A DNA stretch of 64,000 bases from Pseudomonas poae (GTDB lineage: Bacteria; Pseudomonadota; Gammaproteobacteria; Pseudomonadales; Pseudomonadaceae), in contig CP110972.1 of the NCBI GenBank assembly GCA_028869255.1, positions 67,001-131,000 on the forward strand. Direction: 5' to 3'. Under the pieces are notes generated by a model that was not told where the DNA came from, did no database searches, and worked only from the letters and a program-made list of their open reading frames with translations. Below, one piece after another: positions 18,352-28,438 of the stretch. Made by a program: the position numbers and the translations under genes. Each line of letters begins with the position of its first letter. Positions within the stretch are counted from its first letter, which is position 1.

Positions 18352-18461
18352 TTAGGTTCTCTATTTATCCCGATTAATCCCCCGTTAACCCCCTCTGTTT
18401 AAACCTCTCTCTGTGTGTAAACTTGCGCCCATCGGGCACAACCAAACAAAGGGAAACGGGG

Positions 18462-18968
18462 ATGAGTGACGAATTGCGTTTAGGCAGGGAGCGACGCTTT
18501 CTGGTGTTGCTGGGCATCATCTGCCTGGCGCTGATTGGCGGTGCACTCTATATGCAGGTGGTACTGGGCGAGGCGCCGTGCCCGCTGTGCATCCTGCAAC
18601 GCTATGCCTTGCTGTTGATTGCGGTCTTCGCGTTCATCGGCGCGGCCATGCGCACCAAAGGCGCGATCACACTGTTTGAAGGCCTGGTGGTGCTCAGCGC
18701 CCTCGGTGGGGTGGCCGCGGCCGGCCATCATGTGTACACCCAGTTCTTCCCTCAGGTCAGCTGCGGCATCGATGTACTGCAACCGATCGTCGACGACCTG
18801 CCGCTGGCCAAGGTGTTCCCGCTGGGCTTTCAGGTAGACGGTTTCTGCAGCACCCCGTACCCGCCGATTCTTGGGTTGTCCCTTGCACAATGGGCACTGG
18901 TGGCCTTCGTGCTGACCGTGATCCTGGTGCCGCTGGGCATCTATCGGAATCGCCAACACAAAGGCTGA
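18462..18968 (+). CDS. dsbB: Disulfide bond formation protein B
   Basis: A 168-residue inner-membrane protein with four helices. The first periplasmic loop has CPLC (Cys40, Cys43) and the second loop has Cys101 and Cys129, the two redox pairs of DsbB. It reoxidises DsbA and passes electrons to ubiquinone and the terminal oxidases, which fits its place just upstream of cyoABCDE. GGGG lies a few bases before the ATG. A strong terminator follows, so it is separate from cyo. Confidence 0.93.
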   Translation: MSDELRLGRERRFLVLLGIICLALIGGALYMQVVLGEAPCPLCILQRYALLLIAVFAFIGAAMRTKGAITLFEGLVVLSALGGVAAAGHHVYTQFFPQVSCGIDVLQPIVDDLPLAKVFPLGFQVDGFCSTPYPPILGLSLAQWALVAFVLTVILVPLGIYRNRQHKG

Positions 18969-18980
18969 ACCTTTGCACAA

Positions 18981-19019
18981 ACGCCCCGGTCCTTCTTGAA
19001 GGAAGGCCGGGGCGTTTTC
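18981..19019 (+). terminator. Rho-independent terminator of dsbB
   Basis: ACGCCCCGG (18981-18989) pairs with CCGGGGCGT (19007-19015), followed by TTTTCG. Confidence 0.85.
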
Positions 19020-19758
19020 GTTTGTGGGATTTTGTGAAAGGGCTGTGACGAGGGGCAACTTTAAGTGCGCGCAGCGTGCGACATGTTGTCACACGGACGC
19101 TGTCGCAGGACGTTTCTGACTCGCCGATGGGTCGCTTAAATTTGCACCACCCGGTCAATTTGTGCTGTCAGTTCGTCGTTTGAACAGCGCTCGCAAGGTC
19201 GTGTGGTTCGCGCTTCGCGGTGATGTCCCAATGCCTTGTTTTATGGGGGGTTGCATGGGTTTGCCATGCCCTTACGTGCTGTAGGGGATGCGACGCGTTG
19301 GCGAATAACAGGGCAATTTTTGTGGTTTTTGTTGAGAATCGAACGCGATAAGATCGCGAACCCTTGCAATAATGGTGAAGGATTATTGCTGTAATCGATA
19401 AAAATTATTTCTTTATAAGACATGGTTTATACATCGCTAGCTAACTACAATCGCCCGCACTGAATGTCCGGTGCTGTTCAATATTTGAGCATTGGAGCGG
19501 TCGAGGGGCAGATGGATGGCTCTGTGCGACCCCTGGTTCCGGCAGCCTTTCAACTATCCGCACCAAATGGAATTGGTCTGTAACAAGGCCTTTAACCACG
19601 AAATCGAATAAGAACTCACCGCAGGTCCGTGAAACGTACAGTTATGACGCGACGGGCAGGCTCTTATTCAATCGAAGAGAAATGCCAACCCTTGGCAGGG
19701 TGAAGTGTTGGCGATCAAAACCCAACTGCATTGCGCAAGCTGCTTTAGAGGTCGTGAG
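19020..19758 (+). other. Long cyo upstream region
   Basis: About 740 bp without a convincing gene. It turns AT-rich around 19310-19450 and contains the perfect dyad CGCGAT-AAG-ATCGCG at 19344-19358, a possible operator. The rest looks like promoter plus long leader for cyoA. I see no clear ANR box. Confidence 0.5.
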
Positions 19759-20700
19759 ATGAGTAAAAACAGGTACCCCCGATTACTAGGCTTTTTGCCG
19801 CTGCTTGGCATGATGTTAATGCTGGGAGGCTGCAAGTGGACCTTGATGGACCCAAAAGGACAGATCGGTCTGGATCAACGAAACCTGATCATCACCGCGA
19901 CCCTGCTGATGCTGTTGGTCGTGGTGCCTGTGATCATCATGACCTTCGCCTTCGCCTGGAAATACCGCGCGTCGAACACCAGCGCCACCTACGCGCCGAA
20001 GTGGTCGCACTCCACCAAGATCGAAATCGCGGTGTGGCTGGTCCCGATCCTCATCATCATCGCCCTGGGTTACATCACCTATAAGTCGACCCACGAGCTG
20101 GACCCGTACCGTCCGCTGGAGTCCAACGTCAAGCCGATCAACATCGAAGTGGTCGCGCTGGACTGGAAGTGGCTGTTCATCTACCCGGACCTGGGTATCG
20201 CCACGGTTAACCAGATTCGGTTCCCGGAGAACACTCCGCTTAATTTCCGGATCACCTCCGACGCCGTGATGAACTCGTTCTTCATCCCCGCACTGGGCGG
20301 CCAGATCTACGCGATGGCAGGCATGCAGACCCGCCTGCACCTGATCGCCAACGAAAAAGCTGAAATGGAAGGCATCTCCGCTAACTACAGCGGCGCTGGC
20401 TTCACCGGCATGAAATTCAAAGCCATCTCGACGAGCCAGGAAGATTTCAACGCCTGGGTAGCCGAAGTCAAGGCCGCACCTAAACAGCTTGATCAAGCTG
20501 AATACGACGCCCTGACCAAACCAAGCCAGAACAACCCAGTCGCCCTGTACTCCACGTATGAGCCGAACCTGTTTCAGAAAATCGTCGACAAGTACGAAGG
20601 TATGAAGCCAGGCAAGCCGGTCAAGCACGAGAAGAAAGAAGTGGCCGCGGTTGAAGGTTCTGACACGGGCTCGCATTCAACTGCTGGGGCAGAGGAGTAA
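19759..20700 (+). CDS. cyoA: Cytochrome bo3 ubiquinol oxidase subunit II
   Basis: A 313-residue lipoprotein with lipobox MLGGC (Cys25), two membrane helices and a periplasmic cupredoxin-like domain (DWKWLFIYPDLGIATVNQI). The CuA ligands of cytochrome c oxidases are absent, as expected for a quinol oxidase. I chose the ATG at 19759 because it gives the standard signal peptide and follows a GAGG site. It is the first gene of cyoABCDE, with 3 bp between it and cyoB. Confidence 0.96.
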   Translation: MSKNRYPRLLGFLPLLGMMLMLGGCKWTLMDPKGQIGLDQRNLIITATLLMLLVVVPVIIMTFAFAWKYRASNTSATYAPKWSHSTKIEIAVWLVPILIIIALGYITYKSTHELDPYRPLESNVKPINIEVVALDWKWLFIYPDLGIATVNQIRFPENTPLNFRITSDAVMNSFFIPALGGQIYAMAGMQTRLHLIANEKAEMEGISANYSGAGFTGMKFKAISTSQEDFNAWVAEVKAAPKQLDQAEYDALTKPSQNNPVALYSTYEPNLFQKIVDKYEGMKPGKPVKHEKKEVAAVEGSDTGSHSTAGAEE

Positions 20701-20703
20701 ACG

Positions 20704-22722
20704 ATGTTTGGTAAATTAAGTTGGGATGCGGTCCCGTTCCACGAGCCGATCGTAATGGTGACCATCGCCATGATCGCGCTGGGTGGTCTGGCACTGTTTG
20801 CAGCAATCACTTATTTCAAGAAGTGGACCTACCTGTGGACCGAGTGGCTGACGTCGGTCGACCACAAGAAAATCGGCGTCATGTACGTCATCGTTGCCAT
20901 GGTCATGCTGCTGCGTGGTTTTGCCGACGCCATCATGATGCGTACCCAGTTGGCCATGGCCACCGAGGGTTCGCCTGGCTACCTGCCGCCTGAACACTAT
21001 GACCAGATCTTCACCGCCCACGGTGTGATCATGATCATCTTCATGGCGATGCCATTCTTCACCGGCTTGATGAACCTTGCCTTGCCGCTGCAGATCGGTG
21101 CCCGTGACGTTGCCTACCCGTTCCTGAACTCCCTGAGCTTCTGGCTGCTGGTTTCCGGCGTTGTTCTGATCAACCTGTCCCTGGGCGTCGGCGAATTCGC
21201 CAAGACCGGCTGGGTCGCGTATCCGCCATTGTCGGGCCTGCAATACAGCCCTGGCGTGGGTGTGGACTACTACATCTGGGCGCTACAGTTATCAGGACTC
21301 GGGACGACACTGACGGGGGTCAACTTCCTGGCCACCGTCCTGAAAATGCGCGCCCCTGGCATGAAACTGATGGACATGCCGATCTTCACCTGGACCTGCA
21401 CCTGGGCCAACGTCCTGATCGTGGCTTCGTTCCCGATCCTGGCCGCTACCATGGCGCTGCTGTCGCTTGACCGTTACCTGGATTTCCACATTTTCACCAA
21501 TGAACTTGGTGGCAATCCAATGATGTACGTGAACCTGTTCTGGGCATGGGGTCACCCTGAGGTGTACATCCTGATCCTGCCGGCGTTCGGTATCTTCTCC
21601 GAAGTGATCTCGACCTTTACCGGCAAGCGCCTGTTCGGTCACCACTCGATGGTCTATGCATCGGGCGCAATCTCCGTACTGGGCTTCATGGTGTGGCTGC
21701 ACCACTTCTTCACCATGGGTTCGGGGGCCAGCGTCAACGCCTTCTTCGGCCTGGCGACGATGCTGATTTCGATCCCGACGGGGGTGAAGCTATTCAACTG
21801 GCTGTTCACCATCTACCACGGCCGTCTGCGCATGACCAGCCAGGTTCTGTGGACCCTGGGCTTCATGGTGACCTTCGCCATCGGCGGCATGACCGGCGTA
21901 CTGCTGGCCATCCCGGGTGCTGACTTCGTACTGCACAACAGCCTGTTCGTGATCGCTCACTTCCACAACGTGATCATCGGTGGTGCTGTATTCGGTTACA
22001 TCGCTGGTTTCAGCTTCTACTTCCCGAAAGCGTTCGGCTTCAAGCTGCACGAAGGCTGGGGCAAGGCTGCATTCTGGTTCTGGATCTCGGGCTTCTTCGT
22101 CGCGTTCATGCCGCTCTATGCACTGGGCTTCATGGGCATGACCCGTCGTCTGAACGCTACTACCAACCCTGAGTGGGTGCCGTACCTGTACGTCGCCATG
22201 TTCGGTGCGTTGATGATCGCTGCCGGTATCGCCTGCCAGCTGATCCAGCTGTACGTGAGTATCCGTGACCGTAAGCAGAACGCTTGCGACTCCGGCGACC
22301 CATGGAATGGCCACACCCTGGAATGGTCGACCTCGTCGCCACCACCGTTCTACAACTTCGCCGTAATCCCTACTGCGAACACCATTGATGCGTTCACCGA
22401 AGCCAAGGAAGACGGTACTGCGTACCAGCGACCTAAGCACTACGAACCGATCCACATGCCAAACAACACCGCCACTGGCGTGGTGATGGGCGCGCTGTTG
22501 ACCGTGTTCGGTTTCGCGATGATCTGGCACATCTGGTGGCTGGCAATCGTGGGCCTGGTGGGCACCATCGGTTACTTCATCGTCCACGCTGCACGTGATG
22601 ATCAAGGCTACATGGTGCCGGTCGAAACGATCGAACGCATCGAAGCCGAGCAGCACGCTCGCCTGGTCGCCGAGAAGAAAATCCCGGCCAACCGTGTAGA
22701 AACCTCGTTGGAACAGGCTTAA
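20704..22722 (+). CDS. cyoB: Cytochrome bo3 ubiquinol oxidase subunit I
   Basis: The 672-residue catalytic subunit, with 15 or so membrane helices. [14 protein letters not shown] holds a haem ligand, [14 protein letters not shown] carries the CuB His and the His-Tyr crosslink region, and HHFFTMG and HFHNVIIGG hold further CuB and haem ligands. It reduces O2 to water with ubiquinol and pumps protons across the inner membrane. Confidence 0.98.
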   Translation: MFGKLSWDAVPFHEPIVMVTIAMIALGGLALFAAITYFKKWTYLWTEWLTSVDHKKIGVMYVIVAMVMLLRGFADAIMMRTQLAMATEGSPGYLPPEHYDQIFTAHGVIMIIFMAMPFFTGLMNLALPLQIGARDVAYPFLNSLSFWLLVSGVVLINLSLGVGEFAKTGWVAYPPLSGLQYSPGVGVDYYIWALQLSGLGTTLTGVNFLATVLKMRAPGMKLMDMPIFTWTCTWANVLIVASFPILAATMALLSLDRYLDFHIFTNELGGNPMMYVNLFWAWGHPEVYILILPAFGIFSEVISTFTGKRLFGHHSMVYASGAISVLGFMVWLHHFFTMGSGASVNAFFGLATMLISIPTGVKLFNWLFTIYHGRLRMTSQVLWTLGFMVTFAIGGMTGVLLAIPGADFVLHNSLFVIAHFHNVIIGGAVFGYIAGFSFYFPKAFGFKLHEGWGKAAFWFWISGFFVAFMPLYALGFMGMTRRLNATTNPEWVPYLYVAMFGALMIAAGIACQLIQLYVSIRDRKQNACDSGDPWNGHTLEWSTSSPPPFYNFAVIPTANTIDAFTEAKEDGTAYQRPKHYEPIHMPNNTATGVVMGALLTVFGFAMIWHIWWLAIVGLVGTIGYFIVHAARDDQGYMVPVETIERIEAEQHARLVAEKKIPANRVETSLEQA

Positions 22723-22725
22723 ACC

Positions 22726-23352
22726 ATGTCGAACTTAGTGACCAATGCTGGACACGCCCATGTCGATGACCATGGGCACGATGACCATCACCACGACTCG
22801 GGGCCGATGACCGTTTTCGGTTTCTGGCTCTACCTGATGACCGACTGCATCTTGTTTGCGTCGATCTTTGCGGTGTACGCGGTACTGGTAAACAACGTAG
22901 CGGGTGGCCCGTCGGGCCACGACATCTTCGAACTGCCTTACGTGCTCGGCGAAACCGCCTTGCTGTTGTTCAGTTCGATCACCTACGGCTTCGCCATGTT
23001 GGCCTTCTACAAGGGCAACAAGAAAGGCGTACTGAGCTGGTTGGCACTGACCTTCCTGTTCGGCCTGGGCTTTATCGGCATGGAGATCAACGAGTTCCAC
23101 CTGCTGATCTCCGAAGGCTACGGCCCGCACCGTTCCGGTTTCCTGTCGGCGTTCTTCACGCTGGTCGGCACCCACGGTCTGCACGTAACTGCCGGCCTGC
23201 TGTGGATGGCGGTGATGATGTATCAGGTCAATAAACACGGCCTGACCAACACCAACAAGACTCGCCTGAGCTGCCTGAGCCTGTTCTGGCACTTCCTGGA
23301 CGTGGTCTGGATCTGCGTCTTCACCGTTGTTTACCTGATGGGGACTCTGTAA
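22726..23352 (+). CDS. cyoC: Cytochrome bo3 ubiquinol oxidase subunit III
   Basis: A 208-residue membrane protein with five helices and a His-rich N-terminus ([13 protein letters not shown]). It belongs to the subunit III family, which supports assembly and stability of CyoB. It overlaps cyoD by one base (TAATG). Confidence 0.96.
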   Translation: MSNLVTNAGHAHVDDHGHDDHHHDSGPMTVFGFWLYLMTDCILFASIFAVYAVLVNNVAGGPSGHDIFELPYVLGETALLLFSSITYGFAMLAFYKGNKKGVLSWLALTFLFGLGFIGMEINEFHLLISEGYGPHRSGFLSAFFTLVGTHGLHVTAGLLWMAVMMYQVNKHGLTNTNKTRLSCLSLFWHFLDVVWICVFTVVYLMGTL

Positions 23353-23693
23353 TGGCTAATGCACACTCCCATGACCATGACAGCCATGATGCGAGCCACG
23401 GCAGCGTTAAGTCTTACGCTATCGGCTTCATCCTGTCGGTAATCCTGACGCTCATCCCGTTCGGTCTGGTGATGTACCCGACTCTGCCGAAGTCGATCAC
23501 GTTGATGATCGTATTGGCGTTCGCGGTGATTCAGGTACTGGTTCACCTGGTGTACTTCCTGCACCTGGACCGTTCCAAAGAGCAGCGCGATAACGTGATT
23601 GCGTTCGTGTTCGCAGGCTTGGTAATCCTGCTGCTGGTTGGCCTGTCGATATGGATCATGTTCAGCATCCATACGTTCATGATGGCGAAGTGA
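23352..23693 (+). CDS. cyoD: Cytochrome bo3 ubiquinol oxidase subunit IV
   Basis: A 113-residue three-helix membrane protein with a His/Asp-rich start (HSHDHDSHDASHG) and LVHLVYFLHLD, typical of CyoD. It assists CuB loading and assembly of CyoB. Confidence 0.95.
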   Translation: MANAHSHDHDSHDASHGSVKSYAIGFILSVILTLIPFGLVMYPTLPKSITLMIVLAFAVIQVLVHLVYFLHLDRSKEQRDNVIAFVFAGLVILLLVGLSIWIMFSIHTFMMAK

Positions 23694-23704
23694 GGTAAGA
23701 CCCG

Positions 23705-24592
23705 ATGTCGCTTAAGCACTTTATCCAAATCACCAAACCGGGGATCATTTTCGGTAACGTGCTTTCTGTGGCGGGCGGTTTCTTCCTGGCCTCCAAGGGG
23801 CATGTCGATCTGGCCATTTTCCTGGCTGCAATGATCGGCACGTCCCTGGTGGTAGCTTCCGGTTGTGTCTTCAACAACTGCATCGACCGTGACATCGATA
23901 TCAAGATGGAGCGCACCAAGAATCGTGTACTGGTGCAGGGCCTTATCTCCCTGAAACTGGCACTGATCTACGCGACCGTCCTGGGTATTGCCGGTGTAGC
24001 ACTGTTGTACAAGGTGGCCAACCCGCTGGCGGCGCTGTTTGCCGTGATCGGTTTTGTCATCTACGTCGGCCTTTACAGCCTGTACCTCAAGCGCAAGTCG
24101 GTGCACGGCACGCTGGTGGGCAGTCTGTCGGGGGCGATGCCGCCGGTGATTGGTTATGTGGCTGTGACCAATAGCTTCGACATGGCCGCGCTGACGCTAC
24201 TGGTGATGTTCAGCCTGTGGCAGATGCCGCATTCCTACGCCATCGCGATTTTCCGCTTCAATGACTACCTGGCTGCGTCGATTCCGGTTCTGCCGGTTAA
24301 ACGTGGCATCCAGGTGGCCAAGAAACACATCCTGCTGTACATCCTGGCCTTCCTCGTGGCGACCTTGATGTTGACCTTCAGTGGCTACGCCGGCATGAGC
24401 TACCTCGCCGTCGCCGCCGCCATGGGCATGTACTGGTTGTACATGGCCTGGACCGGCTACAAGGCGGTGGATGACACCGTCTGGGCGCGCAAGCTGTTCG
24501 TGTTCTCGATCTTCACCATCACCGCGCTCAGCGTGATGATGTCCCTGGATTTCCAAGTGCCGAAAGAGCTGTTGCTGACCTACGCTCACTGA
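23705..24592 (+). CDS. cyoE: Protohaem IX farnesyltransferase (haem O synthase)
   Basis: A 295-residue UbiA-type prenyltransferase with nine helices. [18 protein letters not shown] is the Asp-rich farnesyl-diphosphate/Mg site. It makes haem O for the bo3 oxidase at the inner membrane. It ends the operon, followed by a terminator. Confidence 0.96.
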   Translation: MSLKHFIQITKPGIIFGNVLSVAGGFFLASKGHVDLAIFLAAMIGTSLVVASGCVFNNCIDRDIDIKMERTKNRVLVQGLISLKLALIYATVLGIAGVALLYKVANPLAALFAVIGFVIYVGLYSLYLKRKSVHGTLVGSLSGAMPPVIGYVAVTNSFDMAALTLLVMFSLWQMPHSYAIAIFRFNDYLAASIPVLPVKRGIQVAKKHILLYILAFLVATLMLTFSGYAGMSYLAVAAAMGMYWLYMAWTGYKAVDDTVWARKLFVFSIFTITALSVMMSLDFQVPKELLLTYAH

Positions 24593-24610
24593 GTGTCACC
24601 GCAGTGAAAG

Positions 24611-24643
24611 AGCCCCGCCTTCGAGAGAAGCGCGGGGCTTTTT
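24611..24643 (+). terminator. Rho-independent terminator of cyoABCDE
   Basis: AGCCCCGC (24611-24618) pairs with GCGGGGCT (24632-24639), followed by a T run. Confidence 0.88.
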
Positions 24644-24737
24644 CTTGGGTGCGGGTTTAAATTCGCCGGCGCATTTCTCGTCATACCCCTCTGTACATGC
24701 CGTGCGAATCCATCACCCGCCAACAAGGAGTTGCCCC

Positions 24738-25820
24738 ATGGTCAGCGTAAGTCGTCGATCCCTTCTCGCCCTGGGGCCGCCTTGCCCTTGCTGGGCCGCC
24801 TGGATTGGGCCGTTGCCGCGCAACCGCCGATCAAGACCGACAAGGTGCTGCTCAACTACAACGAAAGCCCCTACGGCCCCTCACAGGCCGCACGCGCTGC
24901 GATGCAGCACGGGATTGCCACGGCGGGGCGCTATCCCTACAAACACATGTATGCCCTGGCCGGATTGTTTGCCCAGCAGCAGGGGATTACCGAAGAGCAG
25001 GTGGCAGTGTTTGCCGGCTCCATGGCGGCCCTGCGCTACGCGGCGCTGGCGTTTACCAGCGAAACCCGTGGCCTGGTAATGGCTACGCCGTCCTACGAAG
25101 TGCCGCGCCAGGCGGCCGAGTCGAACAAGGCGCCGGTACGCGAAGTGGACCTTAACGCCGATCACGCGCATGACGTCCCGGCCATGCTTGCCGCCGACCC
25201 ACAGGCCGGCATGCTCTACCTGTGCAACCCCAACAACCCCACCGGCACGCTCACGCCCACCGAGGCGATACGCCAGGCGCTGGCCAACAAACCCAAAGGC
25301 AGCGTTTTGGTGGTGGACGAGGCCTACATCGATTTTTCCGACGCGCCCAGCGTAGTGAGTTGGGTCAAGGACCACGACGACCTGCTGGTATTGCGCACGT
25401 TCTCGAAAATCTACGGCATGGCCGGCGCCCGCCTGGGCCTGGCGGTCGGCCACCCAGCGCTCCTGGAGCGGCTGGCGGTGTTTGGCGGCGACAATGTACC
25501 GGCGGGTTCCACCTTGCTCGGCGGGCTTGCCAGCCTGGAAGACATCAAGCTGCTGCCACAACGCAAGGCGCTCAATGCCCAGCTGCGCGATGAAACGGTC
25601 AGCTGGCTCAAGGCCCGGGGCTTTACCTGTACGGCGTCACAGAGCAACTGCTTCATGATCGACGTGAAGCAGCCCGCGGAGCAAGTCATCGACAAGCTCG
25701 CCGCGCAAGGTGTGATGATCGGCAGGGTGTGGAAGAACTGGCCGCAGTGGGTGCGGGTGACAGTGGGAAGCAAAGGGGGAGATGGCGCGGTTTCGCGAGG
25801 TGTTTGCGGCGCAGGTCTAG
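24738..25820 (+). pseudogene. Tat-signal PLP aminotransferase (HisC-like), two frameshifts
   Basis: The N-terminus MVSVSRRSLLALG is a twin-arginine signal, but it is in a different frame from the body; one more G in the run 24773-24776 joins it to AALPLLGRLDWAVA. The body is a class I/II aminotransferase close to histidinol-phosphate aminotransferase, with NPNNPTGT, VVDEAYIDF and the PLP lysine in FSKIYGMAGARLG. Near the end, five G at 25775-25779 shift the frame; four G give EMARFREVFAAQV and the TAG at 25818. Restored length is about 360 residues. The Tat signal implies export of a folded PLP enzyme to the periplasm, which is unusual for this family. Substrate unknown. Confidence 0.85.
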
Positions 25821-25848
25821 TGCGTTCGCCGGGATAACACAGGGCAAA

Positions 25849-25936
25849 TGTGGGAGCGGGCTTGCTCGCGAAAGCGGTGGATCAGCTACTGATAAGTCAA
25901 CTGACACTCTGTCTTCGCGAGCAAGCCCGCTCCCAC
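25849..25936. repeat. REPIN (GGGAGCGGGCTTGCTCGCGA type)
   Basis: Inverted arms with TGTGGGAGCGGGCTTGCTCG, between two convergent genes. Confidence 0.92.
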
Positions 25937-25967
25937 ATTTTTAGTCCGGCGCAGTGTGCGGAACGGG

Positions 25968-26687
25968 TTACTGCTGCGCGATGCTGTACCCATCAAACGC
26001 GGTCTGCTGTTGCAGTGCAGTAATCACGCTCTTGCGGCTCAACGGCTGCTCAGCGCCGGCGTTATCCACAAAGCTCTCAACCTCAAGCTCCGCTTCATCG
26101 CCTTCACCCACAAAGCTGAAGCCCAGGAACTCGAACGCTTCACGGTCGACATTCAGCTTGGAGCGCGGCGTGCGCAGCGGCAGGGTGACGCTGATGCCAT
26201 CCTTGCTGATCACAAACACTTCGGCTTCTTTCTTGGGGCGTGATGCCTTGCCCTTGCCGGCGCTTGGGTTGCTGATGGCCTGGTGAGACTGGTTCAGCAC
26301 CTTGAGGGCCAGGCCGTAGACCAGTTCCTGAAACTCGGGGTCATCCTTGAAACTGGACAGGATGCGGCTGATCGAGAACTTGCTGCTCAGGTCTTCCAGG
26401 GCAATGTTGTCGGCGGCTTCGGCGTCCTTGAGCTGCTTGAGCTGGCCCATCAGGTCGTAGGCTGTGTCGTCGTCGAAGGCATCGTGAGCCTGGCGGATGG
26501 CCACGCGCAGTTCGCGGATCTGGTCGCTTTCCTTGGAGGTGTGGAACGCGTCCAGCACCATCTCGCTGATGATCTTGGCCGCAGGCACATGCTGTGAAAG
26601 ATTGATGGCGTTTTCGTATTCAGCTTTGGACTGCAAGGCGACTACGGATTCTTCGGTGGCGGATTTTTCGGTGTAAGAATCGGACAT
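25968..26687 (-). CDS. Unrecognised 239-residue cytoplasmic protein
   Basis: I do not recognise the family. The N-terminal half is acidic and helical (QLKQLKDAEAADNIALEDL). A Lys/Arg-rich linker (GKGKASRPKKEAE) leads to a C-terminal beta-rich part with VFVISKDGISVTLPLRTPRS. There is no signal peptide or membrane segment. Codon use is normal for the genome. It is downstream of the small Cys protein gene on the same strand, but a 213-bp gap with a hairpin makes a shared transcript uncertain. Confidence 0.75.
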   Translation of the reverse strand: MSDSYTEKSATEESVVALQSKAEYENAINLSQHVPAAKIISEMVLDAFHTSKESDQIRELRVAIRQAHDAFDDDTAYDLMGQLKQLKDAEAADNIALEDLSSKFSISRILSSFKDDPEFQELVYGLALKVLNQSHQAISNPSAGKGKASRPKKEAEVFVISKDGISVTLPLRTPRSKLNVDREAFEFLGFSFVGEGDEAELEVESFVDNAGAEQPLSRKSVITALQQQTAFDGYSIAQQ

Positions 26688-26869
26688 TGAAATTTCACTA
26701 CTTCAGTAAACGGAGACAAAAAAGCGTCGGGCATTTTCAGGGGGGAGGGGGGCAGGTCAAGGCAGCATAGTGCCCTTATCGCAACGCAATGCACCCGCCC
26801 CGAAGACAAAGTGGCGTCAAGGGCTGGCCCAACGGCAGCAATCGCGCGGATGTGCGTTATTGAGGAGCA

Positions 26870-26892
26870 CCGGGAGCCGTGATGGCTCCCGG
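26870..26892 (-). terminator. Hairpin after the small Cys protein gene
   Basis: CCGGGAGCC and GGCTCCCGG form a perfect 9-bp stem just past the stop at 26901. There is no T run on the minus strand, so it may stabilise the mRNA end or be a weak terminator. Confidence 0.5.
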
Positions 26893-26900
26893 GGTTTGGA

Positions 26901-27113
26901 TCACGGATACGACACGGCATCCTTCCCGCAACTCGACTTGTTCGACTCGTAGCTGCCGGCCCGCACGGTCCAGGTGCCGCCGTACTGATTACCCAGCCAA
27001 ATCGCGATGGTGGTGATCAGGGCAGCGTTATGCACGTGCTTGTCCTGGCGCCAGCACACGCGTTTCTCGGCACCGGTGTTGCTTTCGAATTTTTCCTGGC
27101 AATAACTGGCCAT
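26901..27113 (-). CDS. Small Cys-containing protein of the paralogue cluster
   Basis: A 70-residue protein that starts MASYCQEKFESNTG after a good GAGGA site with 8-nt spacing. It has three cysteines, a short hydrophobic stretch (ALITTIAIWLG) and a Gly/Trp/Tyr-rich region (NQYGGTWTVRAGSYES). It has no signal peptide and I know no family. It lies 112 bp downstream of two homologous larger genes on the same strand, so it is probably part of that unit. Confidence 0.65.
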   Translation of the reverse strand: MASYCQEKFESNTGAEKRVCWRQDKHVHNAALITTIAIWLGNQYGGTWTVRAGSYESNKSSCGKDAVSYP

Positions 27114-27225
27114 GATGTGAATCCTCTTGCTTGATTTAATCGTCGGTTTTTCAGTGCGCATTGCCTTCAACTGTCGGGTGTTTTTTTCATCGCAGTCCTC
27201 CTTGATGGATGGGGTGGAACACTCG

Positions 27226-28389
27226 TCAAAAACTGTGCGCCGTGAGGGTGCATACCACCCCGAGCAAGACCGGCACGTTGGAATCGCTGGCGTCGAAATG
27301 CAGGTCCACCTGGCTGGCGTTGTTCGCAACCGGTACCGCTGTGCTCGCGCTGGCTTGCACCGCGAACGGGCCTATGCGGTTGAGGTTGTTGGCCAACTGC
27401 CGGGCCGTGGGCCCGCTGCTGGCGCGCAGAGTGAGGCTGGGTTGAAAGCCGATCACTGCGCGGCTGGGCAGCAAACCCAGCGGGCCATCAGCCGAAAGGA
27501 AGGGGGGCGCCCCCGTCGGCAGTGGGTAGCGTTCGGCGTCAAAAAAGCTGCGGTCCAGCCAGCGCTGGGCCAATAGCGGGAAACTCTCAAAGGCGCTCAT
27601 TGCCAGGCTCATGCTCATGCTTGGCGCCTGGGGTTGGGCAAGGGCGAGCAGTGGCGTTGCCGTAGGCGTCGACTGGAAAAACGCCGGCCATGGGTTTGTG
27701 CTCAGTAGCCGCCTTGCGTTGCCCTGCGCCGGATCAGGCAAGCCCATGCCGAGCTGCTCAAACACCCTTACCGGTGTGCCGGCGGAGCGGTTCAACCAGC
27801 TTGCAAAGGTGCTGCTCCAGTTATCCAGGGCGTAGCCAGGGCACAGAAAGGGTTGGGCGCCGTCGGTGATTTGCGCCCACATATTGCTCTCGACCTTTTC
27901 GGGTTGAGCGGCCAGCCAGCACTGGTTCAGCGCGGCCGCGATTTCCGGCGCCCGCGGGCCGAGCGTCGACAGCAGGCCCCGGTGCGCGCTGGCCAGGGGG
28001 TCGGTACCGGTACTGAATAAGCGGTTGGCCCGGGCGGCGGGCGGCGTCGCCAGGTGAGCGCTGATCAGTTGGCGATACTCTTCGAAATCCACAGCGTTCG
28101 CCGCGGGCGCACGTGCCAACAGGCGAGGCTGGGTGGCACGCTGCAACAGGTAGCTCAGGTAAATCCAGTACGCGCTGAACACCCCGCTTTGGGCCGCATA
28201 CGTGGCATTGGCGGTCGGGATGCCATTGCCCAGCAGGTAAATACACCAATTGCAGATTTCACTGGCCGGGCTGCCCAAACCGCTGAAGGTATTGAACCCC
28301 GCCACTGAAAACACTTCGTTCGGCATCAGCCCTGCCTGGCGTGACACCGCCTGGATATAGAGCTGCCACAAGGATTGGTCCGTCAACAC
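27226..28389 (-). CDS. Unrecognised protein A of a paralogous pair
   Basis: A 387-residue protein without signal peptide. The GTG at 28389 has AGGAG 8 nt upstream. Its N-terminal 85 residues align with protein B at 28439-29803 (LW at the start, then a Y/F-rich block around GNGIPTANATYAAQSGVFSAYW versus VVPANSPSYSAGGGLLSSYA). Its C-terminus aligns too: AVIGFQPSLTL, IGPFAV and VPVLLGVV versus VVGFEPTVIL, IGPFRI and VPVLLGVV. The middle is different and Pro/Ala/Leu-rich. I know no family. The unit follows a NarL-type two-component system on the same strand. Confidence 0.8.
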   Translation of the reverse strand: MLTDQSLWQLYIQAVSRQAGLMPNEVFSVAGFNTFSGLGSPASEICNWCIYLLGNGIPTANATYAAQSGVFSAYWIYLSYLLQRATQPRLLARAPAANAVDFEEYRQLISAHLATPPAARANRLFSTGTDPLASAHRGLLSTLGPRAPEIAAALNQCWLAAQPEKVESNMWAQITDGAQPFLCPGYALDNWSSTFASWLNRSAGTPVRVFEQLGMGLPDPAQGNARRLLSTNPWPAFFQSTPTATPLLALAQPQAPSMSMSLAMSAFESFPLLAQRWLDRSFFDAERYPLPTGAPPFLSADGPLGLLPSRAVIGFQPSLTLRASSGPTARQLANNLNRIGPFAVQASASTAVPVANNASQVDLHFDASDSNVPVLLGVVCTLTAHSF

Positions 28390-28407
28390 GTGCGTATCTC
28401 CTGAAAG

Positions 28408-28432
28408 GCCGGGAGCCGCGAGGGCCCCCGGC
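28408..28432 (-). other. Hairpin between the paralogous genes
   Basis: GCCGGG and CCCGGC can pair in the 49-bp gap between the two genes, similar to the hairpin after the small Cys gene. It may set different expression levels by partial termination or RNA processing. Confidence 0.4.
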
Positions 28433-28438
28433 AGGGCA

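Noticed and set aside
19607..19614. AATAAGAA as a Crc/Hfq site for cyoA
   Set aside because: It is an 8-mer only and about 145 nt before the start codon, so weak compared with the three sites listed.
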